From Methylococcaceae bacterium (GTDB lineage: Bacteria; Pseudomonadota; Gammaproteobacteria; Methylococcales; Methylomonadaceae): a DNA stretch of 64,000 nt. A program made the position numbers and the translations under genes. Positions 28,164-38,458 of this stretch are shown piece by piece (position 1 is the first letter of the stretch; each line of letters begins with the position of its first letter). A model generated the notes under the pieces. The model made no database searches. It saw nothing but the letters and a program-made list of their open reading frames with translations, and was not told the DNA's origin. The stretch lies in assembly GCA_006844705.1 (NCBI GenBank), contig SPJS01000060.1:141489-205488 (forward strand), read 5' to 3'.

Positions 28164-30476
28164 ATGAATAAAATTAATCATAGCGCTCTGTGTTTTACGC
28201 TAATGGCTGCTGCAAACTCAAGTTATGCCGGGGAGTATTTGGGGACCATGGAGGTCATCGGTCAAACCCCACTGGCCGGGACTGGTCTGTCTGCCGATAA
28301 AATACCTGCTCATGTGCAATCGGTAACAGCCGAGCAGATCCAGGAAACCCAGGCATTGTCATTGGCTGATTATATGAATCGCTATCTGGGCAGTGTGCAT
28401 ATCAATGAAGCGCAGAACAACCCGTTTCAGCCGGATGTTTATTATCGCGGTTTCGTCGCATCGCCTCTGCTGGGCTTGCCACAAGGGTTATCCGTCTATG
28501 TTAATGGTGTGCGCTTTAATGAGCCATTTGGCGATTCAGTTAACTGGGATTTATTACCTCCTGGCGCTATCGATACCATGTCTTTAAGTCCGGGCTCCAA
28601 CCCGTTATTTGGCCTCAACACCCTGGGCGGTGCGATTAATATTCAGACCAAAACCGGTTTTTCCGCACCCGGCCACCATTTTGAAGTGACCGGTGGGTCG
28701 TATGAAAGGCATGCACAGGAAATTATGAGCGGTTGGAATAACGGCACTTGGGGGTATTACATTGACGTGCACCATTTTGAAGAAGAGGGCTGGCGAGATT
28801 TTTCGCCTTCTGAGGTTAAACAGGTCTTGGGCACCTTGAGCTGGCGTGGAGAGCGTGGCAGCCTGGATGTAACCCTGGCTGCCAACGACAACAAGCTGAA
28901 AGGTAATGGCGCAGTGCCTGATCAATTGCATAATCTCGAGCGCAAAGCGGTTTTTACTCATCCAGACCAGACCGTTACCCGCCTGTTTTTCTCCGAATTA
29001 TCAGGAACCTTTGATGTGACGGATGACATTTTGTTAAGTGGTAACGCTTATTTCAGACAAAATCGTATCAAAACATTTAATGGGGATGACAGTGATTTCG
29101 AAGAGTGTTTATTAGGGGCAAATGCGGGCTTGTTATGTGAAGAACCGGGGGGCGTCGAAGAAGTGGTTGAGGATGTCAACGGCAATAATGTGATTGCGAC
29201 AGATGCCGTTGAAGGAGCGACCAACAATACCAGTCAGACCCATATGCGCAGTCGTGGCGGTACTTTCCAATCCATGTTCAGTCAGGACGTGCTTGGGCAC
29301 GAAAACAATTTTGTGATTGGTGCCACGTATGATTATGCGGACGTACATTTTGAATCTGATACTGAGTTGGCTGAACTGACCGATACCCGAGGTACGCTTG
29401 GTAGTGGTATTCTGGTTGAAGAAGGCCGGGTTCGGTTAAACACAACGACAGAAACCTTGAGTATCTATTTCAATGAGAGTTTCTCGTTAACTGAAGATTT
29501 AACCATCAGTTTTGGCGGTCGATACAACCATATCGAAATCGAATTAAAAAACCAGTATATCAATGGGCCGGATAAGTTGAGTGGCAAGCATACTTTTGAT
29601 CGTTTCAATCCTTCGGTAGGCTTTACCTGGCAGGCGTTAGATAATCTCGGAGTGTATGGTAGTTACAGTGAATCATCCCGAGTGCCTACGCCGATGGAAT
29701 TAAGTTGTGCAGATGAAGACGATCCATGCCGTCTGCCCAATGCTTTTGTTGCCGACCCACCGCTGGATCAAGTGGTAGCTAAATCCTGGGAAGCCGGTTT
29801 ACGCGGTCAATTTACCGAGGTTTTAGGTCAAGGCGGGATGGCTTGGAATCTGGGGTTCTTTCACACGACAAACCATGATGACATTATCTTCAACCGGGGG
29901 GGTGGCAGCATCAGCGAAGGTTTCTTCAGTAACGTCGGGCAAACTCAGCGCTATGGAGTAGAAGCCGGTTTTAATCTAACTATGCCGAACCTGTTTAGCG
30001 ACATTGATAAGTGGAGTTTTTCAACCAATTACACGTATTTGCATGCGCGTTTCAAAGACAGCTTCGTCATTCAGAACCCGGAAGATACTGCTGTGGCCGC
30101 CACAGTAACCAGGGGTGATCGCATTCCTGGGTTGCCGGAACATTTATTCAAGGCCTCAGTTGGCGTTGAATTGTGGCAACGCTGGAGTATTGCTATCGAC
30201 ATGCAATACAACGGCGATCAATTCTTCCGCGGCGATGAAGCCAATCTGACAGCACCACTGGCAGGCTATTGGGTATTTAATGCAAGAACTGAAGTGAAAG
30301 TGAATGACCATATCAGCTTTTTCGGTAAACTGGATAATATCTTCGACCGCGACTACAAAACTTTCGGTGTCTATGGCGAAGCCGATGAAGTACTCGGTCC
30401 GGCTTTTGACGAAGGTCGCTTTGTCTCCCCTGGCATGCCAAGAGCTGGCTGGGTGGGTGTAAAACTATCTCTTTAA
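28164..30476 (+). CDS. TonB-dependent outer-membrane receptor
   Basis: A 770-residue receptor with a signal peptide ending near NSSYAGEY, a TonB-box-like GTMEVIG, a plug domain ([20 protein letters not shown], then [19 protein letters not shown] and [18 protein letters not shown]) and a 22-strand barrel that ends in GWVGVKLSL. The C-terminal half carries [20 protein letters not shown], typical of siderophore or metal-complex receptors. The substrate is not evident; divergence from a ZIP transporter hints at a metal chelate. A hairpin follows at 30513. Confidence 0.92.
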   Translation: MNKINHSALCFTLMAAANSSYAGEYLGTMEVIGQTPLAGTGLSADKIPAHVQSVTAEQIQETQALSLADYMNRYLGSVHINEAQNNPFQPDVYYRGFVASPLLGLPQGLSVYVNGVRFNEPFGDSVNWDLLPPGAIDTMSLSPGSNPLFGLNTLGGAINIQTKTGFSAPGHHFEVTGGSYERHAQEIMSGWNNGTWGYYIDVHHFEEEGWRDFSPSEVKQVLGTLSWRGERGSLDVTLAANDNKLKGNGAVPDQLHNLERKAVFTHPDQTVTRLFFSELSGTFDVTDDILLSGNAYFRQNRIKTFNGDDSDFEECLLGANAGLLCEEPGGVEEVVEDVNGNNVIATDAVEGATNNTSQTHMRSRGGTFQSMFSQDVLGHENNFVIGATYDYADVHFESDTELAELTDTRGTLGSGILVEEGRVRLNTTTETLSIYFNESFSLTEDLTISFGGRYNHIEIELKNQYINGPDKLSGKHTFDRFNPSVGFTWQALDNLGVYGSYSESSRVPTPMELSCADEDDPCRLPNAFVADPPLDQVVAKSWEAGLRGQFTEVLGQGGMAWNLGFFHTTNHDDIIFNRGGGSISEGFFSNVGQTQRYGVEAGFNLTMPNLFSDIDKWSFSTNYTYLHARFKDSFVIQNPEDTAVAATVTRGDRIPGLPEHLFKASVGVELWQRWSIAIDMQYNGDQFFRGDEANLTAPLAGYWVFNARTEVKVNDHISFFGKLDNIFDRDYKTFGVYGEADEVLGPAFDEGRFVSPGMPRAGWVGVKLSL

Positions 30477-30512
30477 GTAGAGCGGGTTGCAGCTATCATC
30501 GTGCGCTGAAAG

Positions 30513-30540
30513 TCTCATCGGGGGATTCGCCCCGATGAGA
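30513..30540. terminator. Hairpin after the TonB receptor
   Basis: A strong 11-bp stem TCTCATCGGGG/CCCCGATGAGA with a 6-base loop, 37 bases after the receptor stop. No T-run follows directly, so it may act with the second hairpin at 30567-30591. Both lie between convergent genes. Confidence 0.6.
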
Positions 30541-30566
30541 TGATGGCCGGATAACTTAGCATTATT

Positions 30567-30591
30567 AAGCCAATGTGATTGTTATTGGCTT
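30567..30591. terminator. Second hairpin between receptor and rne
   Basis: An 8-bp perfect stem AAGCCAAT/ATTGGCTT around a 9-base loop, 24 bases beyond the rne stop. A further inverted repeat, AGCCTCA/TGAGGCT at 30596-30616, overlaps the rne stop. Together they probably stop transcription from both sides. Confidence 0.5.
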
Positions 30592-30614
30592 ATCGAGCCT
30601 CATATCAATTGAGG

Positions 30615-32777
30615 CTAGCTATCTGAGTCTACTGTTTCAGATCTGGTTTCTGGCGAATTATCTCCCGCCTGCGTGGACTTTTTAGAGTCTCGCTGCCGTT
30701 TTTCAAATTGGTTTGAATATGTTGTAGCGTTGTTTTCGCTATTCGCTGCGGAACTTGAAGATTCATTGTTACTTGTTGAATCCGCTTGAGTCCGGTTGGA
30801 AGGGCGTCTATTGCCATTATTGCGTCTCCTGCGAGCGGGACCACGACGGTTGTTTCTACTTTTTTGCGGCTGATCAGACGCAGAATCCGTGGGATTTGTA
30901 TTGGCTTCATTGTTGGATTCAGCCGGCTGTTTATGGCTATCCGTTTTCTTTTCTTGCCTGTTAGGGTTTCTGTTGTTGCGTCTTCTTGGAGGTTTTGAAG
31001 AACCGTTTTTTGTTTTGTTTTGATGTGGTCTGGCCGGTTTCGGTTTATGTTCAGTTTTTTTCTGAGCTGATTCAGTGGATTCTGTACTTGATGCTGAGTC
31101 ATCAGGTGTGCCGACCAGCTTTTGCCAGAATCTTGCAATCAGGCTGGCTGAAGATTTTGCCTGGCTGTTAGGAATAGGGGCTTCCGGCAGGAATTCCTTG
31201 ATAGCAGGTGCTTCAGATTTTTGGTTGGAATGCTTAACAAATTCAGGCACATCATGTGATTCTGATTTAAGTTGTTCGTGACTGGTTCTTTGCTCAGAAT
31301 TATCCGAGATGCGAATGCGTTCAATGTCGTACGCAGGCGTTTCCAGGTGTTTGCTGGGGAGCACCACAATATTAACGTTCAGGCGCGACTCAAGTTCCTG
31401 GATACTGTTACGTTTTTCATTGAGTAGAAAAGTGGCGCAGTCGATAGGTAAATGTGCGATGACCTTTTCTGTCGCCGGTTTCATTGCTTCTTCTTCGATG
31501 ATTCTCAATACCGCTAACGTGACTGATTCGATGTTGCGGATAGACCCTTGCCCTTTACAACGCGGACAGGGTAGTTGAGTAGCATCGCCTAATGAAGGCC
31601 TTATGCGCTGCCTGGACATTTCCAGCAGGCCAAATCGGGAAATACGCCCGGTTTGAATGCGTGCACGGTCAATTTTCAGGGCTTCTTTTAATTGGCTTTC
31701 AACTTGGCGTTGGTTCTTGTTGGCCATCATGTCAATGAAATCAATGACAAACAAACCGCCTAAATCACGCAAACGCAGTTGACGGGAAATTTCATCAGCG
31801 GCTTCAAGATTGGTATTTAATGCAGTTTCTTCAATATCACTGCCTTTAATGGCGCGGGCAGAGTTGATATCAATCGAAGTTAATGCTTCGGTATGATCAA
31901 TAACAATTGAGCCGCCAGAAGGTAGAGTCACCTCCCGCTGATAAGCCATTTCAATTTGTGACTCAATTTGATAACGGCTGAAAAGAGGAACAGATTCAGC
32001 ATACAGGTGCGCTTTACTTAAAAAATGCGGCATCACTTGTTGCAGAAAATTCTGTACAAGTTTAAAAGATTCTTCGTTATCAATCAGAATTTCATCAATT
32101 TCATTGCGTAAATGATCACGTAACGCACGAATAATGATATTACTTTCCTGGAAAATAAGAAAAGGAGCCGCTTTTTCAGTGCTCGACCTGTCAACGGCTT
32201 CCCACAGTTGCAGCAGATAGTTTAAATCCCATTGCAGCTCTTCGGTACTTTTACCGCAACCGGCAGTACGGATAATTAGCCCCATGTCTTCAGGTATTTC
32301 TAAAGCTGCCATGGCTTCTTTTAGTTCACTGCGGGTTTCGCCTTCGATGCGACGAGATATTCCGCCGGCTTTAGGATTATTTGGCATTAATACCAGATAA
32401 GTTCCGGCCAAGCTGATGTAGGTGGTAAGTGCTGCGCCTTTGTTTCCGCGTTCTTCTTTTTCAATCTGAACAATGACTTCCTGGCCTTCTTTAACTGTCT
32501 TTGTTGAAGACGATTGATCATTTCCACCCGAATTTTGAGCGCTTTTATATTGAGGCGAGATTTCCTTGAGCGGTAAAAAGCCATGTTTTTCTGCACCATA
32601 ATTTACAAATGCAGCTTCTAGTGCGGGTTCGACGCGGGTGATAATGCCTTTATAAATATTTGATTTTTTCTGTTCTTTTGATGGAACTTCTATGTCAAAG
32701 TCATAGAGTTTTTGGCCATCTACCAAAGCAACACGCAACTCTTCAGGTTGAGTGGCATTGATAAGCATTCTTTTCAT
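30615..32777 (-). CDS. rne: Ribonuclease E/G family endoribonuclease
   Basis: A 720-residue RNase E. The N-terminal catalytic half starts with [30 protein letters not shown] and holds an S1 domain near residues 38-120, a 5'-sensor region, catalytic aspartates in [10 protein letters not shown] and [13 protein letters not shown], and the Zn-link CPRCKGQG. The C-terminal third is disordered, rich in Arg, Asn, Gln and Ser, with basic patches such as [14 protein letters not shown] that bind RNA. It is shorter than the 1061-residue Escherichia enzyme, so degradosome partner sites must differ. It starts mRNA decay and matures rRNA. A long leader precedes it. Confidence 0.95.
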   Translation of the reverse strand: MKRMLINATQPEELRVALVDGQKLYDFDIEVPSKEQKKSNIYKGIITRVEPALEAAFVNYGAEKHGFLPLKEISPQYKSAQNSGGNDQSSSTKTVKEGQEVIVQIEKEERGNKGAALTTYISLAGTYLVLMPNNPKAGGISRRIEGETRSELKEAMAALEIPEDMGLIIRTAGCGKSTEELQWDLNYLLQLWEAVDRSSTEKAAPFLIFQESNIIIRALRDHLRNEIDEILIDNEESFKLVQNFLQQVMPHFLSKAHLYAESVPLFSRYQIESQIEMAYQREVTLPSGGSIVIDHTEALTSIDINSARAIKGSDIEETALNTNLEAADEISRQLRLRDLGGLFVIDFIDMMANKNQRQVESQLKEALKIDRARIQTGRISRFGLLEMSRQRIRPSLGDATQLPCPRCKGQGSIRNIESVTLAVLRIIEEEAMKPATEKVIAHLPIDCATFLLNEKRNSIQELESRLNVNIVVLPSKHLETPAYDIERIRISDNSEQRTSHEQLKSESHDVPEFVKHSNQKSEAPAIKEFLPEAPIPNSQAKSSASLIARFWQKLVGTPDDSASSTESTESAQKKTEHKPKPARPHQNKTKNGSSKPPRRRNNRNPNRQEKKTDSHKQPAESNNEANTNPTDSASDQPQKSRNNRRGPARRRRNNGNRRPSNRTQADSTSNNESSSSAANSENNATTYSNQFEKRQRDSKKSTQAGDNSPETRSETVDSDS

Positions 32778-33318
32778 TAAATAATCCTTAAAATATTACC
32801 GCTCCCTGAAGGAAAGTACACTGATTTAAAGTTATGCTAAGGCTAACTCCAACTACAAACTTCAAAATATATAAGACATTGGTCTCTCGACTAACCGAGA
32901 TTGCTTTTATTATTTGCCTGATAAATCAAGGGAAATAAGCGAAGAATGCCTCTTCGCAAAAAACTGTTAGTTACCTGGTAACAAAGCGTAAGTTTTTTTG
33001 TTTGTATTATTTTTTAGAAGGAATGCTTCCTTCTTGTAAATCAGTATATTATTCTTTCTGCCCTTTTCAGGAGCTGTCTCGTTCATCATGGGGCGAACGA
33101 TTAATCCCCCAGTATTCAAAAACTGACACTTTTGCCAGTATTGAAATGTATACGTTATGTTTTATGACTTGAATTTAAGTCGTTTATCTGTGAGTTTCAA
33201 AAAACTGCTTGGACATAACATACATATTTTTTAACTAATATCAACGCTAATATAACAACCTTTATCAGCTACATCAATTTAAACATCAAGTTATGATGAA
33301 AATTGCTATCATTTACAG
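32778..33318 (-). promoter_or_regulatory. Long leader/promoter region of rne, divergent from rluC
   Basis: A 541-base AT-rich gap with no convincing gene. Stems visible on either strand include GCGAAGA/TCTTCGC (32939-32957), GTTACC/GGTAAC nearby, and AGAAGGAA/TTCCTTCT around position 33020. RNase E of enterobacteria limits its own synthesis by cutting a long structured 5' untranslated leader, and rne and rluC are divergent across that leader there too. A similar control here is inferred from size, position and hairpins only. Confidence 0.5.
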
Positions 33319-34278
33319 ATGAAAATCGCAGTAGACACAAAAAAGCCTGAAGTTCGCTTTGTTACCGTTGGACCAGAAAATGACGGCCAACGACTGGATA
33401 ATTTTCTGTTTAGTGAGTTGAAAGGTGTCCCCAAGACCAGAATTTACAGAATCGTAAGAAAAGGCGAAGTGCGTGTAAACAAAGGGCGGGTGGATGCAAA
33501 ATATCGACTTAAAATACACGATAGAGTGCGGATTCCGCCAGTAAGAGTCGCGACGAATACAGCAGAAGTGCAACTTCAGCCTAGATTAAAAGAAGCTTTG
33601 CAGTCCAATATTCTTTATGAAGATGAAGGTTTTTTGTTACTAAATAAACCTTCAGGTTTTGCTGTACATGGAGGCACTGGTATTCAATCAGGTGTCATTG
33701 AAGGTTTTCGTTATTTACGACCTCAGCAAAAATTTTGTGAATTGGTTCACCGTTTAGATAAAGAAACATCCGGCTGTCTGTTGATTGCTAAAAAAAGAAG
33801 TGTTCTGACTGCGCTGCATGAAATGTTTCAGGGAGATGGGATAAAAAAAACATACGTTGCTTTACTGGAGGGTAGCTGGCGCAATCAAAAACAGAAAGTT
33901 ACTCAGCCTCTACTAAAAAATATGAATCAGGGAGGAGAGCGCTTTGTACGTGTTGATGAACGAGGCAAGTCGGCAATAACCCGTTTTACCCTCAGACAGC
34001 GATTTCAACAGTTAACCCTGGTCCAGGCGGAACCAGAGACCGGACGGACGCATCAGATAAGAGTGCATGCCGCGTGGATGGGACACCCGATTATTGGCGA
34101 TACGAAATATGGTCGAGAAGATGTTAATAGCCATTACAAACAAAAAGGGTTTCATCGCCTTTTTTTGCATGCAGAAGCACTAAGCTTTAAACATCCTGTC
34201 TCAGGTGAATTAATGAATTTTACAGCCCCCTTGCCGGAAGAATTGCAAAGGTTACTTAACAATGAAAAGACAATATGA
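33319..34278 (+). CDS. rluC: 23S rRNA pseudouridine synthase RluC
   Basis: A 319-residue RluA-family synthase with an N-terminal S4 RNA-binding domain (QRLDNFLFSELKGVPKTRIY, then VRKGEVRVNKGRV). The catalytic Asp lies in VHRLDKETSGCLL, and the later conserved motifs are PETGRTHQIRVHAAWMGHPIIGD. It converts uridines 955, 2504 and 2580 (Escherichia numbering) to pseudouridine. The S4 domain and the position divergent from rne support RluC over RluD. It overlaps the following HAD gene by 17 bases. Confidence 0.92.
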   Translation: MKIAVDTKKPEVRFVTVGPENDGQRLDNFLFSELKGVPKTRIYRIVRKGEVRVNKGRVDAKYRLKIHDRVRIPPVRVATNTAEVQLQPRLKEALQSNILYEDEGFLLLNKPSGFAVHGGTGIQSGVIEGFRYLRPQQKFCELVHRLDKETSGCLLIAKKRSVLTALHEMFQGDGIKKTYVALLEGSWRNQKQKVTQPLLKNMNQGGERFVRVDERGKSAITRFTLRQRFQQLTLVQAEPETGRTHQIRVHAAWMGHPIIGDTKYGREDVNSHYKQKGFHRLFLHAEALSFKHPVSGELMNFTAPLPEELQRLLNNEKTI

Positions 34279-34909
34279 TTTGATAATTTTTGACTGGGAT
34301 GGAACATTGGTTGATTCAATCGATTGGATCGTCCATTGTATTCAGCAGTCGGCAATTGATTGTTGTTACCCCGTGCCAGAAGAAGATGAAATAAAGGACA
34401 TTATAGGATTAAGTATTGAGCATGCCCTGCTCAAGTTGTTTCCAGATGTCGATCGCGAAACGCAACAAATGTTTATTTCTAAATACACCCAATATTTTCG
34501 TTCCAAACAGCCGTCTCCGGATGATTTGTTTACCGGAGTAAAAGAGATGTTGCTTGAATTTAAACAACTTGGCTATAAATTGGCAGTAGCCACAGGGAAA
34601 AAAAATGAGGGATTACAAAAAGCGATGCATGGGACTGGAATAGGGGATTTGTTTTGTATAACCCGCAGTGCAGATCAAACAGCATCAAAACCTGATCCAC
34701 TAATGCTGGAAGAAATTGTGAATGAAATGCAGGTCAGCAAACAGCGAACGTTGATGGTGGGTGACTCGGAACACGATATGCAAATGGCCAGAAATGCGGG
34801 GATTTTTGCGGTAGCTGTGGAATGCGGTGCACATGATAAAGAGGTGTTGTCCCGATTTGAGCCGTTGCATTGTTTGCCACAAACCTGTGCTTTATCCAGC
34901 GTAATATAA
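34262..34909 (+). CDS. HAD-family phosphatase (phosphoglycolate phosphatase-like)
   Basis: A 215-residue HAD hydrolase with motif I DWDGTLVDS (nucleophile and general acid Asp), motif II VATGKK, the conserved Lys in ASKPDP, and motif IV GDSEHDMQMARNAG. A helical cap lies between motifs I and II. This is the gph/YqaB-like subfamily that commonly follows rluC. The substrate is unproven. It overlaps rluC and is followed by the S49 peptidase after 15 bases. Confidence 0.9.
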   Translation: MKRQYDLIIFDWDGTLVDSIDWIVHCIQQSAIDCCYPVPEEDEIKDIIGLSIEHALLKLFPDVDRETQQMFISKYTQYFRSKQPSPDDLFTGVKEMLLEFKQLGYKLAVATGKKNEGLQKAMHGTGIGDLFCITRSADQTASKPDPLMLEEIVNEMQVSKQRTLMVGDSEHDMQMARNAGIFAVAVECGAHDKEVLSRFEPLHCLPQTCALSSVI

Positions 34910-34924
34910 TTCAGGAATTAACTC

Positions 34925-35899
34925 ATGGAAAATCAAAATTTACCTGCTTCAGAAGACTTAACGAAAGACAATAACTGGGAAAGAGAAACCTTGGAAAAAC
35001 TGGTGTTTGCTGCGGTTGATGAGCAGAAAAAAGCCAGGCGCTGGGGGATATTCTTCAAGCTGCTCACCTTTACTTATTTATTGACATTACTGGGCGTCGC
35101 TGTGTATCCACAGCTTAAATCAGAGATGACATCCAGTGATGAAAAACATGCGGCTGTGATTGATATTCAAGGCGTGATTGCTGACAGTGAGCCGGCCAGT
35201 GCTCAAGTTATTATTGAAGGCTTGAGAAGTGCAGTCAAAAATGCAAACACCAAGGGCATTATCCTGAAAATTAATTCTCCAGGAGGAAGTCCGGTGCAGG
35301 CTGACTACGTATATAATGAAATACGCAGATTGCGTGAGAAACATCCAGATATACCGATCTATTCAGTCGTTACAGATATTTGTGCCTCCGGCGGGTATTA
35401 TATAGCGGCAGCCAGTGATAGAATTTTTGTCAACAAGGCCAGCCTGGTTGGTTCAATCGGGGTTTTGATGAACGGCTTTGGATTTGTTGAAGTTCTGGAT
35501 AAACTGGGCATTGAAAGGCGATTAATGACTGCAGGGAGGCATAAAGCCATGCTCGATCCATTTTCTCCAGTAAATGATGGGGAAAGCAAGCATATGCAAA
35601 CCTTGTTGAATCACGTCCATCAACAATTTATTGATGCAGTACGCACAGGTAGAGGTGAACGCTTACAGGAAAGCGAAGATACTTTTTCCGGCCTGGTCTG
35701 GAACGGCACAGAGAGCGTTAAGCTTGGATTGGCGGATGATTTTGGCAGTGTAGATTCCGTTGCCAAAAATATAATAGGCACAGAAACCATGCTGAACTTT
35801 ACACCTCAGGAAAATCTAATGGAAAGATTAACCGGGAAATTTGCGACAGCTTTTGGGCGAGGATTGGCTTCCGTGTTTGCTCATATGAAATTGCAATGA
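34925..35899 (+). CDS. sppA: S49-family signal peptide peptidase (SppA, short form)
   Basis: A 324-residue membrane-anchored serine peptidase. One N-terminal helix (FFKLLTFTYLLTLLGVAVYP) precedes the ClpP-like domain with KINSPGGSPVQADY, the nucleophile in DICASGGYYIAAASD, and the general-base Lys in TAGRHKAMLDPF. The single-domain form is about half the length of Escherichia SppA. It degrades leftover signal peptides in the inner membrane. It is the third gene of the rluC-HAD-sppA run. Confidence 0.9.
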   Translation: MENQNLPASEDLTKDNNWERETLEKLVFAAVDEQKKARRWGIFFKLLTFTYLLTLLGVAVYPQLKSEMTSSDEKHAAVIDIQGVIADSEPASAQVIIEGLRSAVKNANTKGIILKINSPGGSPVQADYVYNEIRRLREKHPDIPIYSVVTDICASGGYYIAAASDRIFVNKASLVGSIGVLMNGFGFVEVLDKLGIERRLMTAGRHKAMLDPFSPVNDGESKHMQTLLNHVHQQFIDAVRTGRGERLQESEDTFSGLVWNGTESVKLGLADDFGSVDSVAKNIIGTETMLNFTPQENLMERLTGKFATAFGRGLASVFAHMKLQ

Positions 35900-36063
35900 G
35901 GAGTAGGACAATTCTGAATTCAGCAAGAGACATTTAATTGAGATGTGAAATGCCAAATTTTTCAAAATATAGTGTTGACATACATAATAAAAAGTTCAGT
36001 GCGTGTTCATGCAGTTTTCATAGAATGAGCCAGGAAAATTCCAAGACAAACTACAGTTGGGTT

Positions 36064-36336
36064 ATGCAGAAATTTGCGATACTTTATTTTATTAGCGGGC
36101 TATGGGGAACGTCCTGCCTGGCGGAGGAAGCACCACTGCTTGCCTTAATGTCTGTGGATGAGGCCGCAAAAAAAGTGACGGAACAGGCCAAAGGCAATAA
36201 AGTGCTGGCAACCAAAACTGAAGACGTCGAAGGAAAGAAAGTTCATGTGATTAAAGTATTAAGCTCAGATGGACGGGTTCAGCATATCAAGATTGATGCT
36301 GACACTGGAGAGATTATTAATCAATCCACTGAATAA
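36064..36336 (+). CDS. Small exported PepSY-domain protein
   Basis: A 90-residue protein from MQKFAILYFISGLWGTSCLAEE, which reads as a signal peptide. An open frame continues upstream to 35938, but that stretch has no features and the signal peptide marks the likely start. The mature part is a single PepSY domain (KVLATKTEDVEGKKVHVIKVL, then IKIDADTGEII). Such genes commonly precede two-component systems and may modulate the sensor. It lies 44 bases before the response regulator on the same strand. Confidence 0.8.
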   Translation: MQKFAILYFISGLWGTSCLAEEAPLLALMSVDEAAKKVTEQAKGNKVLATKTEDVEGKKVHVIKVLSSDGRVQHIKIDADTGEIINQSTE

Positions 36337-36380
36337 ATGCTTTGGGATCATGAGGTAGCATTCGGAAAAGAAGGAAAACT

Positions 36381-37058
36381 ATGCGCATTCTAGTTGTTGA
36401 AGATGAGGCAATATTACGAGATCAGATTAAACAGCATTTTGCCGGAAAAGGGTTTGCTGTAGATGTTGCTGAAAACGCAACAGATGGATTGTACCTGGCA
36501 GAGGAATTCCCCGTAGATGTGGCGATAGTTGACATCGGTCTGCCTGATTTTAGCGGTATCGAATTAATTAAAAAATTACGCGATAAGAAAAATCGCCTTC
36601 CTGTGTTGTTATTGACGGCGCGCAGCCGATGGCAGGATAAGGTTGAAGGACTGGAAGCAGGGGCGGATGATTATCTTGCCAAACCTTTTCATTTTGAAGA
36701 GTTAATGGCGCGAGTCAATGCCTTATTACGTCGCTCCAAAGGCAATGCACACCCTGTTCTCAGCTTTGCCAACATCTCTCTGGATACAGTTACTCAAATT
36801 GTTAAAGTCGATGAAAACCAAGTTGATTTGACGGCCTATGAGTACAAAGTGCTGGAATATCTGTTATTTCGTCAGGGTGAAGTTGTCTCCAAGTCAGTAT
36901 TGACTGAACATATCTACGATGAAGACTTTGAAAGAGACAGTAACGTCATAGAGGTATTCATCGGCAGGTTGCGGAAAAAAATTGATCCTGATGGCAAAAC
37001 CAATCCGATAGAGACGCTGAGAGGGAGAGGATACAGGATTCCTTCTGTTGCAGAGTAA
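36381..37058 (+). CDS. OmpR/PhoP-type response regulator
   Basis: A 225-residue regulator. The receiver domain shows VVEDEAILRD, the phosphorylated Asp in VDVAIVDIGLPDFSG (about residue 51), the Thr in LLLTARS and the Lys in YLAKPFHFEEL. A winged-helix DNA-binding domain follows, with LTAYEYKVLEYLLFRQGEVVS and the RLRKKIDPDG/GRGYRI end. It is paired with the sensor kinase 6 bases downstream and with the PepSY gene upstream, an arrangement like phoPQ systems. Its targets are unknown. Confidence 0.93.
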   Translation: MRILVVEDEAILRDQIKQHFAGKGFAVDVAENATDGLYLAEEFPVDVAIVDIGLPDFSGIELIKKLRDKKNRLPVLLLTARSRWQDKVEGLEAGADDYLAKPFHFEELMARVNALLRRSKGNAHPVLSFANISLDTVTQIVKVDENQVDLTAYEYKVLEYLLFRQGEVVSKSVLTEHIYDEDFERDSNVIEVFIGRLRKKIDPDGKTNPIETLRGRGYRIPSVAE

Positions 37059-37064
37059 TTTAAC

Positions 37065-38414
37065 GTGTTCAAATCCCATTCTTTAAGTATTCGATTGTTA
37101 TGGTCTGCTGCATTGGTGTTGCTGGCATTTTTTGCCATTGTGGTATTGGTTTTGCAAAAGGCCTTTGAAAACAGTACCGAGCAGGCACTTAAAGAAAAAA
37201 TGTACACTCAGCTCTATGCATTATTGTCGGTTGCTGAGGTGGATAGCAATGTTCAATTACAAATGCCTGCACAAATGCGCGAACCAAGATTGTCAAATCC
37301 GGGGTCAGGTTTATATGCGATGATCCGGTTATCTGATGATAGCGTTGAATGGCGCTCTACTTCTGCCGTCGGATTGGAATTACCAAAAATTGACGGCTTG
37401 GAACAGGGGCAGTCGCTATTTTTTAAAGACCCCATGAATGATTTTTATATCTTGCATTATGCGGTGTTATGGGAGAATGAGGCAGGTTTTGAACGAGGTT
37501 ATGTATTTACTGTCGCTGATGATGGCAGATCGTTAATCAGTCAGGTGGCTGAGTTCAGGCATACACTGATTAGTTGGCTGATGGTGATAGGAAGTATCTT
37601 GGTACTTGTTCAGTTGATGGTGTTTCGTTGGAGCCTGAAGCCGCTGAGGGAGATCGTTAATGATCTTGAGCAAATCGAACAGGCAAAGAAACTGCGCCTT
37701 GATGGTCATTATCCAGTCGAACTTAAAGGATTAGCAGGTAATTTAAATGCCTTGATCAGCAGTGAGCGTGCGCATATGGAGCGGTATCGCAATACGTTGG
37801 CCGATTTATCTCATAGCCTGAAAACACCTTTGGCTATTTTGACCGGGTGTGTTGCAAGCGAACACATTGAACGCGACACCATCGATCATCAGATTGTTCG
37901 TATGAATGAGATTATCGAGTATCAATTGCAAAAAGCTGCAGCCAAAGGTCAACAGCAGTTGCCTGGCAGGATTAATCTAAAATCTGTTTTAAGTAAAATT
38001 CTAGCGTCTTTAAATAAAGTTTATTTTGCAAAAAATATCCATTTTGAATTGATGGCTGATGAAGAAACGATTATTTATTGCGAAGAGGGTGACTTATATG
38101 AAATTGTAGGTAACTTGCTTGATAATGCGTGTAAATGGTGCCAATCTAATGTAATTGCTACTGTTGAGACCTATACACAGGTCGCCGGCATTGAATATTC
38201 AGTCAGAGTTACGATTGAAGATGATGGGCCTGGTATTACACCGGAAATGATAGATGTAATTTTACAAAGAGGGGTCAGGGCGGATCAGAACATCACCGGG
38301 CATGGGATAGGGATGGCCATCGTGAATGAATTGTTAGAGTTATTGGGTGGTAAGCTCGAAGCGGGTAAAAGCCAGCAGTTGGGCGGCATGCTGTGGAGGG
38401 TTTATTTGCCATAA
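37065..38414 (+). CDS. Sensor histidine kinase (PhoQ-like)
   Basis: A 449-residue kinase starting with GTG at 37065. It has two membrane helices (LLWSAALVLLAFFAIVVLV and LISWLMVIGSILVLVQLMVF) around a periplasmic sensor of about 130 residues. The H-box LADLSHSLKTPLAIL follows, then the ATP-binding motifs GNLLDNACKW (N box) and EDDGPGI/GHGIGMAIV (G boxes). The N box keeps Asn. The short spacing between the second helix and the H box fits the PhoQ architecture. A strong hairpin follows the stop codon. Confidence 0.92.
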   Translation: MFKSHSLSIRLLWSAALVLLAFFAIVVLVLQKAFENSTEQALKEKMYTQLYALLSVAEVDSNVQLQMPAQMREPRLSNPGSGLYAMIRLSDDSVEWRSTSAVGLELPKIDGLEQGQSLFFKDPMNDFYILHYAVLWENEAGFERGYVFTVADDGRSLISQVAEFRHTLISWLMVIGSILVLVQLMVFRWSLKPLREIVNDLEQIEQAKKLRLDGHYPVELKGLAGNLNALISSERAHMERYRNTLADLSHSLKTPLAILTGCVASEHIERDTIDHQIVRMNEIIEYQLQKAAAKGQQQLPGRINLKSVLSKILASLNKVYFAKNIHFELMADEETIIYCEEGDLYEIVGNLLDNACKWCQSNVIATVETYTQVAGIEYSVRVTIEDDGPGITPEMIDVILQRGVRADQNITGHGIGMAIVNELLELLGGKLEAGKSQQLGGMLWRVYLP

Positions 38415-38446
38415 TACAGGTGTGGGTACAAGTCCCACACCTGTAT
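38414..38446. terminator. Strong bidirectional hairpin after the sensor kinase
   Basis: A perfect 13-bp stem ATACAGGTGTGGG/CCCACACCTGTAT with loop TACAAGT, starting on the last base of the kinase stop codon and ending 12 bases before the gmd stop on the other strand. It serves both convergent transcripts. Confidence 0.8.
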
Positions 38447-38458
38447 GCTCTTTGATGA

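Noticed and set aside
37060..37080. GTGTTCAAATCCCATT, which looks like a tRNA T-loop
   Set aside because: No acceptor or anticodon arms can be drawn around it, and it is the start of the sensor kinase gene.
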